Shown in pieces: positions 8,669-15,425 of a DNA stretch of 38,939 bases. This DNA is from a virus, in the IMG/VR virus record IMGVR_UViG_3300017963_000146, positions 1 to 38,939 of that record, one strand, 5' to 3'. Position numbers and translations under genes: made by a program. Positions within the stretch are counted from its first letter, which is position 1. Each line of letters starts with the position of its first letter. The notes below the pieces were generated by a model. The model was not told the DNA's origin, ran no database searches, and worked only from the letters and a program-made list of their open reading frames with translations.

Positions 8669-8740
8669 CTAATCCTCCTGAGTCGTACCCTTGTCCTCTG
8701 GCTTCCCTATGGTTTCATCATCTGGAAGATGCGTTCCCAT
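8669..8740 (-). CDS. Possible 23-aa peptide
   Basis: A short acidic frame (MGTHLPDDETIGKPEDKGTT and three more residues) begins with a TAATG overlap at the stop of the gene before it. Its last codons carry the ribosome site of the next gene. Tight coupling on both sides makes translation plausible, but the peptide has no recognisable feature and could be a spacer. Confidence 0.35.
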   Translation of the reverse strand: MGTHLPDDETIGKPEDKGTTQED

Positions 8741-9513
8741 TACCCAATCTCCCGGTAACGAACCGAAAACGAGTTCGTGGCAGCCGCCGTCCCAAAATAA
8801 GGAATGATCGACTCCCCCGCTTGCAAAGCCACGCCAATCGAGTCCTCTACATTGAAGTTGAGCACAGCGTTATCAGCCACAGCCTCTTTATAGTCATATA
8901 GCTTGGCTACCCACAGAGTCTTTGCTAGAGGCGCCGTCGTCGGAGCCGCTGAAGCATCAACCTTAATAGCGTAATAACCAGCCGTTAGACCATCTGTGTC
9001 AACCGGGGTATCCCCAGCAGCCAAGGCGGTCCAATCAATGGGCGGCGAAAACACGATTGCGTGCTCTGCAATATCGTAATCAGTGGGCTCTTCAATGGTC
9101 CCCAAGTCAGTCCAGGCTGTCCCGTTCCAATACTCAACCACATAGGTAGGTGACCCAACCTCGGCTGTAGTAACGTCGATACCAATTATCCCGAACTTAT
9201 CGAGAGATTGAACGACAAACCCATCATCGTTTGTGGTTGTGAAAAGAGCGAAGTCGTTAGTTCCAGAATCTTGAGCGTCGGTCGTGTCATCCGTGTAGGA
9301 CGCTGTTTCAGAGTCATCCCATTGCCCGGCTTTCCACCGGTCATTGTGGAGCTTAAAACCTACTCCTACTATAGCCGCACCGCCAGAGCGGTTATTGACT
9401 GTCGCCCCCAGAAAGACCAGATTCTTCCCCGAGGCTGGGCTCACGAACGATGTCTTGGTTTTCTCCGTGTACTTCCCCTGTTTGTGCTGAACCGGCCTTT
9501 CGAAATGAGTCAT
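8740..9513 (-). CDS. Virion surface/structural protein, beta-rich
   Basis: The 257-aa protein is Thr/Ala/Asp rich with beta-type phrases (NLVFLGATVNNRSGG, YVVEYWNGTAWTDLG). The EYWNGTAWTDL type of phrase is common in phage surface and carbohydrate-binding modules. The start has a near-perfect AAGGAGGGAGAGG site, so it is probably translated at a high rate. It follows the capsid and decoration genes and likely decorates the head or forms a head fiber. Its first 122 bases overlap the 3' end of the upstream gene in another frame. Confidence 0.6.
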   Translation of the reverse strand: MTHFERPVQHKQGKYTEKTKTSFVSPASGKNLVFLGATVNNRSGGAAIVGVGFKLHNDRWKAGQWDDSETASYTDDTTDAQDSGTNDFALFTTTNDDGFVVQSLDKFGIIGIDVTTAEVGSPTYVVEYWNGTAWTDLGTIEEPTDYDIAEHAIVFSPPIDWTALAAGDTPVDTDGLTAGYYAIKVDASAAPTTAPLAKTLWVAKLYDYKEAVADNAVLNFNVEDSIGVALQAGESIIPYFGTAAATNSFSVRYREIG

Positions 9514-9808
9514 CCTCTCCCTCCTTGGCCTTTATTTGAGGTGCAGTACGCTTACCGTAGGCCTTTCGAGGACCCCTTTTGCCGATCTTTTTTGTGATAG
9601 TCTCTGGCGGCATGAGCCTAAACTGCTTCCGAATATCTTCAGGAATAGTGTCAAACACATACTCAGAGCCATCCTCATAGTACGCTTTGTTGATTTTCCC
9701 AGGACGAACAAAAAGATCAGGGCGTCCATGAATCTGGACCAACGTGTACGGCGTCACCTTAACCACTTGTCCTTTTTGGTCGTAATGATGCACCTTCTTA
9801 TCAAACAT
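9392..9808 (-). CDS. Hypothetical protein in the head gene cluster
   Basis: The 138-aa protein starts at the ATG at 9808 (MFDKKVHHYDQKGQ) with AGGAGG in front. Residues 1-85 look folded (YTLVQIHGRPDLFVRPGKIN, YVFDTIPEDIRKQF). Residues 86-138 are basic then acidic and disordered-looking, and this tail is coded by the 122 bases that also encode the start of the next protein. It lies between two decoration-type genes. The function is unknown; a small head-completion or decoration role is possible. Confidence 0.6.
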   Translation of the reverse strand: MFDKKVHHYDQKGQVVKVTPYTLVQIHGRPDLFVRPGKINKAYYEDGSEYVFDTIPEDIRKQFRLMPPETITKKIGKRGPRKAYGKRTAPQIKAKEGEDDSFRKAGSAQTGEVHGENQDIVREPSLGEESGLSGGDSQ

Positions 9809-9816
9809 GAAACCTC

Positions 9817-10164
9817 CTAATAACCTTCGGCCCAACAGTCATAGGTAGCTGAAGCTGGGGCAGTCGTGCCGGCACTAATCAAAACATTGTCTGTAGCCGA
9901 ACTATAGTCGCCATACATCAACATCAAAGTGCTTGCACTCTTGTCATACTCCAGAACATACCCAGTAGCCGTTGACTCATTCATACCAAAACGAACGAGA
10001 CTCCTTGCAAAGCCAAACTTACCAATAGCGCACGGTACGCCAGTAGCAGGGACGGTCTTTGCACCATCACCGAAAGCAATGGTACCCTGCCACAGTTTCA
10101 TCCCATTGCGGTCCTCCCGCCGTTGGGTAGTAACAGTGACATCACTAGCAGCCAAATCTGCCAT
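9817..10164 (-). CDS. Probable head decoration protein
   Basis: The 115-aa protein is a compact beta-type sequence (DVTVTTQRREDRNGMKLWQG, TGYVLEYDKSASTLMLMYGD). It has AGGAGG upstream of its ATG and lies just after the terminator that follows the head genes. Size, composition and place close to the capsid gene suggest a small capsid surface protein. There is no specific family signature. Confidence 0.55.
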   Translation of the reverse strand: MADLAASDVTVTTQRREDRNGMKLWQGTIAFGDGAKTVPATGVPCAIGKFGFARSLVRFGMNESTATGYVLEYDKSASTLMLMYGDYSSATDNVLISAGTTAPASATYDCWAEGY

Positions 10165-10177
10165 GTTCTGTGCCTCC

Positions 10178-10207
10178 TAAAAACTTGGGGGGCCCGAAGG
10201 CCCCCCC
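10178..10207 (-). terminator. Rho-independent terminator after capsid/decoration genes
   Basis: On the minus strand GGGGGGCC-TTCG-GGCCCCCC forms an eight-pair, all-GC stem closed by a UUCG tetraloop (10187-10206). AAG and a run of five T follow. It lies between the 136-aa decoration gene and the next gene, so it should attenuate leftward transcription after the capsid genes and leave more message for them. Confidence 0.9.
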
Positions 10208-10214
10208 GTTTGTG

Positions 10215-10625
10215 TTACGCAGACTCAGTTACGTCATCATCATTCGCGATTGTCTCTTGAATGAGCTCATACGTGACTGAATAAACACAGCCTCCAGACG
10301 TAGCTGCGCTGGTTACCTGAAAATAAATGTGGTCACCAGCCTCTACAGTCAGAGGGAAAATAGTTGAAGTTGTGTCAACGAGCTTTTTGCCTACTGCTGT
10401 AGTAGTGGGAATCGTTATCGACCCACCATTAGCGTCGCCACGGGTCCCTTCATCCACCAAGTCTGCGGCGATAGTAGCCGCCCCGTCCATAACGGTTGTA
10501 ACAACCGCACCAACAGAGTGTACAATCACCTTCTCGCCTGGAGCGAAGATGTCCGCGTGGGTACCAGTGGCCGAAAGGTCGTCGGCTGTCTGTCCGTTCC
10601 AAACATGCTTATCATGGTAAGCCAT
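10215..10625 (-). CDS. Probable capsid decoration/stabilising protein
   Basis: The 136-aa protein is rich in Thr, Ala, Val and Asp. A beta pattern includes EKVIVHSVGAVVTTVMDG and GDHIYFQVTSAATSGGCVYS. It directly follows the capsid gene and ends before a strong terminator, so it is made on the same abundant message. That placement and the beta-rich fold fit a decoration protein or trimer cap, though the family is not recognised. Confidence 0.6.
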   Translation of the reverse strand: MAYHDKHVWNGQTADDLSATGTHADIFAPGEKVIVHSVGAVVTTVMDGAATIAADLVDEGTRGDANGGSITIPTTTAVGKKLVDTTSTIFPLTVEAGDHIYFQVTSAATSGGCVYSVTYELIQETIANDDDVTESA

Positions 10626-10636
10626 TATCCACCCCC

Positions 10637-11584
10637 TTATGAGCTTGTCACGTGGACAACGCGGGACTCACCCTGGTTAGCTGTAGGGAACACCTCACCA
10701 AATTGGAACACACCATACCACCCAGCCGCGTGCGAGCGACCAAGGTCAGCAGGTTGCTCACGCCTAATCTCAGGTGTAACAACGCTCGCCATGCGAACGG
10801 CGTCTTTACCAAAGACCACTGCCTCACCAAGAACACTGCCAGTGCCCTTAGATCCGCTTAGCGTGTTGGTATTCCCGACCTCGACGAATCGGATGCCTTC
10901 GATCTTCCCGACCTCGCCAGTCGCCTTAGCATCCATGTTGGTATAGCGGTTCCAGACCTCAAATTTGGGGTCCTGCTTGATACCACGCAGAGCCTTAGTC
11001 GATGCAAGACAGAAATACTCGTCGCCTTCAAAAGGCGGCACCCACAGAGTCGAGTACATATAGTCTCGAATCTGCTCAAGATGATAATAGTTAAGGTTCA
11101 CGGTTGCGGCAGTTGAAGCAGTACCATCAGTATCCCACGTCAAAGCCGACTCACCTGTTGGGATTGCCTTAACCTTACACCCTGTAAACGCGGTGATTCC
11201 CACCGTATCCATAACCAGAGTCATCTGATCGCGCAGCTTATCAACGATAGCCTGCGGCAAATCAAAATGAGAGAGGTCTGAGGACAATGAAGTCCAGGCC
11301 ACTTTACGACCAAACTCAGCCACAGTGATTTTCGTGGTCGAGATTGAGAAAGTGTCCTCTGGAATCTTCACGTTTTCAACTAGCTGTGCGCTAGTAGGGT
11401 GAGTAAGATTGGCAACCCGCGTCATTGTAACGGATTCGCCCACACCTTTACCCATGCCACCCTCGACATCCGGGGTAAACTGCAAGACCTTCGAGTCTGT
11501 GACGGCAGCAGCAAACACCCGCGCCGAGAGCTTGTTGTCTTTATAGGTTCCAGTGGGAGCGTCGAATGTCCAAGTCTGAGACAT
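10637..11584 (-). CDS. Major capsid protein, N4-gp56-like
   Basis: The 315-aa protein opens MSQTWTFDAPTGTYKDNKLS. It continues with the phrases typical of this HK97-fold capsid group: GVGESVTMTRVANLT, KIPEDTFSISTTKITVAEFG, and a helix with SLSSDLSHFDLPQAIVDKLR. Its length is near the family norm. It forms the icosahedral shell. The order scaffold, capsid, decoration, terminator is canonical for a head operon, and a promoter-like element sits upstream of the scaffold gene. No inserted domain or cleavage peptide is obvious. Confidence 0.85.
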   Translation of the reverse strand: MSQTWTFDAPTGTYKDNKLSARVFAAAVTDSKVLQFTPDVEGGMGKGVGESVTMTRVANLTHPTSAQLVENVKIPEDTFSISTTKITVAEFGRKVAWTSLSSDLSHFDLPQAIVDKLRDQMTLVMDTVGITAFTGCKVKAIPTGESALTWDTDGTASTAATVNLNYYHLEQIRDYMYSTLWVPPFEGDEYFCLASTKALRGIKQDPKFEVWNRYTNMDAKATGEVGKIEGIRFVEVGNTNTLSGSKGTGSVLGEAVVFGKDAVRMASVVTPEIRREQPADLGRSHAAGWYGVFQFGEVFPTANQGESRVVHVTSS

Positions 11585-11609
11585 ATCGCTCTCCTATGAA
11601 AATTAAAGA

Positions 11610-12434
11610 CTAGCTCAATTTCACAGAGTGACTTCTTTTGATCTTATTGCGTGCTTTGTCTAGGGCTTCCTTGTGAGCTTTCCTCATGTCCATGGCTGTC
11701 ATGGTAGCAGCGCCTCTTGACGCAGACTCCCCAACACCACGCTCCACATGAGGAGGGCTGGATGGTTGCCCATTCCCGAGATACTTTCGCTTTTGTTCAA
11801 TTACATATTTGCGGCTTTCCTCCGCAAGCCTCTGAAGCGAATAGTCTATGTCCCAACCCTCTCTCTCAGCTATCGGAACAAGGCGGGTCTTAACCAACGC
11901 CACCTCGTCTTTGAAGTCATCTAAGTCTGGATAATCATGGAAGAATTTGTCTACTAACGCGTTATTTTGGGCCTGCATTTCCGCCACCTTGGCTTTCTGT
12001 GCCTCAGTTTGCTTTGCTTCGCCCCGAACCTCTTCCAACACCGAATCCCTGATTTTGTCGCCATACTGCTTCAGGAACTCATTTGGGTTGTCGAAAAGAC
12101 GCGATGCGTAGTCCTCGTCCTCTTCTCCAGACCCGGCCTGCGTGGTTAGCACGCTGACCTGGCCCTTTAATTCAGACAGTTCATCCCGGAGCCGAGTGAT
12201 CTCCTGGTCCTTTTGACCAAGTTGATAACCTTGCTTGCCCCGCAGTTTATCCAGTTCCTCTAGCTGCTTTAGCCTAGATTGGACATCCTCGGGCGACAGC
12301 ACGCTACCCTTGTATTCGAACGCGGGTTCCGTTGGCTTGTCCGGCTCTTGGTCGGTGGGGGCTGGACTTTCCTCTTGAAGCGGATGACCCTCTAGGCTTT
12401 CCACTTCTTGAGGAGTTTCACCTGCCTTGTCCAT
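11610..12434 (-). CDS. Scaffolding protein
   Basis: The 274-aa protein is highly charged and nearly all helical. It has an acidic Pro/Glu-rich N-terminus (residues 1-40), a coiled-coil core (45-100), an acidic region, and a basic C-terminus (KARNKIKRSHSVKLS) that would contact the capsid. This composition, and placement immediately before the capsid gene, are typical of phage scaffolds. The ATG has GAGGAGG in front. No protease motif is seen. Confidence 0.75.
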   Translation of the reverse strand: MDKAGETPQEVESLEGHPLQEESPAPTDQEPDKPTEPAFEYKGSVLSPEDVQSRLKQLEELDKLRGKQGYQLGQKDQEITRLRDELSELKGQVSVLTTQAGSGEEDEDYASRLFDNPNEFLKQYGDKIRDSVLEEVRGEAKQTEAQKAKVAEMQAQNNALVDKFFHDYPDLDDFKDEVALVKTRLVPIAEREGWDIDYSLQRLAEESRKYVIEQKRKYLGNGQPSSPPHVERGVGESASRGAATMTAMDMRKAHKEALDKARNKIKRSHSVKLS

Positions 12435-12448
12435 TGGACCTCCTCAAG

Positions 12449-12479
12449 GTGACGATTTTTGTCACTCCCTATGGTAGGG
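12449..12479 (-). promoter_or_regulatory. Two short hairpins in the scaffold-capsid leader
   Basis: Between the promoter-like element and the scaffold ribosome site, two inverted repeats occur: CCCTA/TAGGG (12467-12479, three-base loop) and GTGAC/GTCAC (12449-12465, seven-base loop). They would form small hairpins at the 5' end of the head message. They could stabilise the message or tune translation. Confidence 0.4.
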
Positions 12480-12499
12480 GACGTTACCATACATTATAT
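12480..12499 (-). promoter_or_regulatory. Conserved promoter-like element upstream of the head operon
   Basis: The plus-strand sequence gacgttaccatacattatat matches 17484-17503 at 19 of 20 bases, and part of it recurs at 23236-23260. Read leftward it gives TATAATGTATGGTA, a perfect -10 hexamer followed by a conserved initial region. No -35 match is seen at normal spacing. It lies just ahead of the scaffold and capsid genes, where a strong late promoter is expected. A phage-encoded activator could replace the -35 contact. Confidence 0.55.
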
Positions 12500-12715
12500 C
12501 TGTGGTGGAAGTGTTTTCTGACCAACGGGCACATTTTTCGCTCTCCGTATCTCTTCTCCCACCCGTCTTTGTTGTTCACGCTCTATTTCCTCTACTTCGG
12601 CCAATCTACCCACTAGGGCATTGGCCCGGTCTGAAGAGAGCTTCCCCTCATTAAGCAAGGCAATCAGCTGTCGGACTATTACCTTACGGCGCTTATCCAC
12701 AAACTCCCTATCCAT
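12494..12715 (-). CDS. Small helical protein
   Basis: The 73-aa protein is highly charged and helical (MDREFVDKRRKVIVRQLIAL) with a possible coiled coil through residues 20-60. Its stop lies within the promoter-like element. Its start meets the stop of the preceding small gene. Unknown function; possibly a head-assembly accessory because it precedes the scaffold gene. Confidence 0.55.
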   Translation of the reverse strand: MDREFVDKRRKVIVRQLIALLNEGKLSSDRANALVGRLAEVEEIEREQQRRVGEEIRRAKNVPVGQKTLPPQI

Positions 12716-12915
12716 TACACATCCTGCTTGAGCTTTCTAATAACGATATAGGTCGAGTCCTCCGGGTCCTGGGCAAAGAACCACTGTGGGTCCATGTTGG
12801 TATCATAATCCCAGTCATCCAAGATCCCACCAGGGACGTTGTTCTTGACCCAATTAAAAAAGTCCTTTTTGCCCATGCGAAGCTCGTCAATACGCTTTTG
12901 TTCAAAGGCTGCCAT
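12715..12915 (-). CDS. Small protein, tandem paralog copy 2
   Basis: The 66-aa protein starts MAAFEQKRIDELRMGKKDFF and shares NVPGGILD-WDY, WFF, a Pro-x-DS step and an I/VVRK ending with the gene next to it at 12934-13131. The two are a tandem duplication that has diverged strongly between the shared points. It is acidic and aromatic rich. The function is unknown; placement between tail-type structural genes and the scaffold suggests a virion component made in two forms. Confidence 0.65.
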   Translation of the reverse strand: MAAFEQKRIDELRMGKKDFFNWVKNNVPGGILDDWDYDTNMDPQWFFAQDPEDSTYIVIRKLKQDV

Positions 12916-12933
12916 GCTTTTTGTCTCCCTGCG

Positions 12934-13131
12934 TTAAGCCGGCTCTGCTTTTTTCCTAACAACTAGCTTGCTTGAATCATTAGGGTGCGGAACAAAAAAC
13001 CACGACAGATCAAGATCAACATAATCCCAACCATCTAAAATACCCCCAGGAACATTGGCCTGCAACCAAGCCCACATTTGCTCACTGTTGACAATAAGCT
13101 GGTTAATGTTCTCTTTTTCGAAAGCTGCCAT
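12934..13131 (-). CDS. Small protein, tandem paralog copy 1
   Basis: The 65-aa protein starts MAAFEKENINQLIVNSEQMW and is a paralog of the gene at 12715-12915. Both carry NVPGGILD-WDY near residues 28-38 and end with a Val-Arg-Lys motif. A GGAGGAAGAG ribosome site precedes it. Keeping both copies side by side hints at related but distinct roles. No known domain. Confidence 0.65.
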   Translation of the reverse strand: MAAFEKENINQLIVNSEQMWAWLQANVPGGILDGWDYVDLDLSWFFVPHPNDSSKLVVRKKAEPA

Positions 13132-13140
13132 CTCTTCCTC

Positions 13141-13905
13141 CTAGTTATAAACAGTTACTATGTACTTCCCATTGAGACTGCCAAGAGGACCCATCCTCCT
13201 GTTGTTCTCAAACTGTCCAAAGTCTAAACCCGTTACAGTCTTAAAGTTTAAGTTACCACCAGATTTCAAAAAGTTTCCATCACGATCCATAAGATCAAAC
13301 ACATCCGCCAACAATCCACCACTACGCTCACGCACAACAAAATGATGCTTCCCGTTCCAGGCAATAGCGCGCAACTCTTGAGACATTGTTGTCGGCCTAA
13401 GAGATGACGCACCGCCTTCGGGGTGATAGTCATAGGTGTATTGGGTGCCAGCGGCATTTGGGTCTCGCATTGTTGTAAGCTGCCTACCGTCAAACGTGAT
13501 ATCCTGATAGTTCTCCTCTGCGTTCCCAAGAGTCCCCTTGCCAGTGCCATTAATTTGTCTGAGCCTTTTTGCGTTGCGACTAATTTTATATATACCTGTC
13601 CCGTATGTGTGTGGCCCAGGAGGAGTCCCATTCCTGACGGCTACGGCTATATAGAGGGCATCGCCATCCGCGCAAATCCCGTTCACGGTTTGTATGTTGT
13701 TTGCGACGATCCTAGATGAAACAAAATATGCGTTCTTCAGTGCTCCAGAATCATCCACCTTGTACGCCGATATGTAAAACGACGAACCAACCCAAAATAG
13801 CTCACCATCCCAACAAACAGCGTTACAATTCCAAGGACTACCTATCGCCGCACTCCAGACCTGTTGGTATGACCCTGGGCTATATACTGCCAAGAACCCA
13901 GCCAT
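13141..13905 (-). CDS. Beta-propeller-like structural protein
   Basis: The 254-aa protein has repeated strand-turn units with the shape of propeller blades (NAVCWDGELFWVGSSFYISA, NGICADGDALYIAVAV, AIAWNGKHHFVVRERSGG). About five or six blades would fit. Its ATG overlaps the stop of the upstream repeat protein (TAATG). It lies in the tail or fiber-like stretch between portal and scaffold. Likely virion surface or fiber component; sugar binding is possible but not shown. Confidence 0.55.
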   Translation of the reverse strand: MAGFLAVYSPGSYQQVWSAAIGSPWNCNAVCWDGELFWVGSSFYISAYKVDDSGALKNAYFVSSRIVANNIQTVNGICADGDALYIAVAVRNGTPPGPHTYGTGIYKISRNAKRLRQINGTGKGTLGNAEENYQDITFDGRQLTTMRDPNAAGTQYTYDYHPEGGASSLRPTTMSQELRAIAWNGKHHFVVRERSGGLLADVFDLMDRDGNFLKSGGNLNFKTVTGLDFGQFENNRRMGPLGSLNGKYIVTVYN

Positions 13906-15212
13906 TACACTGCCGAAATTTGCTTAATCCTGAAGGCATCAATCGTGAATGTTGCAGACGCCGAAAGGCCAGTTCCGACAACATAAATATCAAAATTGTC
14001 GGCCGGGATACGAACTCTAAGATTCTCATGGAACCCGCTGCCGATAATCGTATCGTCATAAATCCAAAGAGATTGCCACCCATCACGGACTGGGGCGCTG
14101 CCAGCTCCAGCACCAACCTCTCGGATATAAATGCGCAAATCTGTCGGTGAATTAGCCTTGCTTAGCTCAATAGACACGTCAGCATAAAAACAACCTGCTA
14201 TTCTAGTAATAGCAGCTGATGTTTGCGACGTAGCATAGCTTGTTCCGTCATCATAGGTGGTTACAATGTTTGTTGGTGTTGTCCATGATGACTCGGCTAT
14301 ATGCCCAATAAAAACTGGGTTGGTCTCGCTGTTGTCAGCGTCGCCAACCTGGACATTGGCATTGCAGTTGAGATTGTCATGCGTGCCCTGATCTACAGTA
14401 AGACTACCTGCACCATCATCCACTGAGATAACATTGCCGCCGTCTTGGATGTTTACAGCAGACGCACCAACGGCATTATCTACAGTTACATTGTGACCAT
14501 CTGGAAGCTGATTAGCAGCAGTTGCCGCTCCAGTTGGGAGACTAATGGTGCCAGATATGTCGTTAATATTCCACGTTCCACTTTGACTAGCAGGGACTGC
14601 GCTTTGATCTGATGCCAACACAACAGGGATGGAGTTAGCCATGGTGGCTTGGCCATCCTTTGGTAGGGTCAATACATCGACATCTCCGATATTGTTAGTG
14701 CCAGCTGGGATAGAGGTCTGTAGAGTAGTCTTTAAATTCTTGCTTGCGTCAAGTTGTAAAACTTCCAGGGTGTCGGCTGGCGCCTCACCAAGCATGGCCG
14801 TTCCAGTTATAGACGCATCAGTATCACCCTCTGTGTATTGTGTTCCACCACCAAAGGTATCGACAAAGTTCCCGGCTGAGTCCAAGATTTGAGAGAAAGC
14901 GGCACCATAATTTGTGCCTCGCCTAGCAACATTGTCGCCATCTGTGCTAACCAGACCTGCCGGCGTATCTTGTCTTACAAGGACTTGAACCCCACCTACA
15001 GGATCCGCAGCGGCGGCCTCGTCCTCTGTGTACTCTGTACCTCCGCTACCACCTGATAGGACATCTACTTGAAGATGCCCATCATCATCGGTAGCTACTG
15101 GCTTAGCTGTGCCGTCCCCAGTGCTTTTGCCATGGATTAATACGCCACCAGTCTCATCAGTAAGCGCATCGTCCTTATCGACTTCTGTATGCCCCGATTC
15201 GTAACTGGCCAT
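13905..15212 (-). CDS. Repeat-rich virion structural protein (head fiber/tail-type)
   Basis: The 435-aa protein is Asp/Thr/Gly/Ala rich with degenerate repeats common in phage structural proteins. TEYTEDEAAAADPVGG near residue 60 and TQYTEGDTDASITGTA near 126 are variants of one unit. IPVVLASDQSAVPASQSGTW near 194 is a phrase often seen in such proteins. The C-terminal 130 residues form a separate beta domain (DLRIYIREVGAGAGS, RIPADNFDIYVVGTG), probably a receptor-binding or capping head. It is coupled to the propeller-like gene downstream. Probably a fiber or head appendage. Confidence 0.6.
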   Translation of the reverse strand: MASYESGHTEVDKDDALTDETGGVLIHGKSTGDGTAKPVATDDDGHLQVDVLSGGSGGTEYTEDEAAAADPVGGVQVLVRQDTPAGLVSTDGDNVARRGTNYGAAFSQILDSAGNFVDTFGGGTQYTEGDTDASITGTAMLGEAPADTLEVLQLDASKNLKTTLQTSIPAGTNNIGDVDVLTLPKDGQATMANSIPVVLASDQSAVPASQSGTWNINDISGTISLPTGAATAANQLPDGHNVTVDNAVGASAVNIQDGGNVISVDDGAGSLTVDQGTHDNLNCNANVQVGDADNSETNPVFIGHIAESSWTTPTNIVTTYDDGTSYATSQTSAAITRIAGCFYADVSIELSKANSPTDLRIYIREVGAGAGSAPVRDGWQSLWIYDDTIIGSGFHENLRVRIPADNFDIYVVGTGLSASATFTIDAFRIKQISAV

Positions 15213-15425
15213 CTACCCCTCGAAAGTCCCGCCAAACGGCAGCGAGGACAAAGACTGAAACTGTGCTGTGTTATCAGCCCGACGGCCAAAATGCCCCATA
15301 GGTGCTTGTGGAAACATTTGTTCTCTTTCATCCTGGAGCTTGGTTAAAAGCATCATGATCTCCAGAAAGTTTCGAAAATCAAAGTTCAACATCATGGGTG
15401 TCAAATCTATTTCCCTAAGTATCAT
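15213..15425 (-). CDS. Small hypothetical protein
   Basis: The 70-aa product starts MILREIDLTPMMLNFDFRNF. It has an N-terminal hydrophobic helix followed by a Gly/Phe-rich tail. Its ATG lies directly at the portal stop, with GAGGAG provided by the end of the portal gene. It fits a small portal-associated or assembly protein; no family is recognised. Confidence 0.55.
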   Translation of the reverse strand: MILREIDLTPMMLNFDFRNFLEIMMLLTKLQDEREQMFPQAPMGHFGRRADNTAQFQSLSSLPFGGTFEG

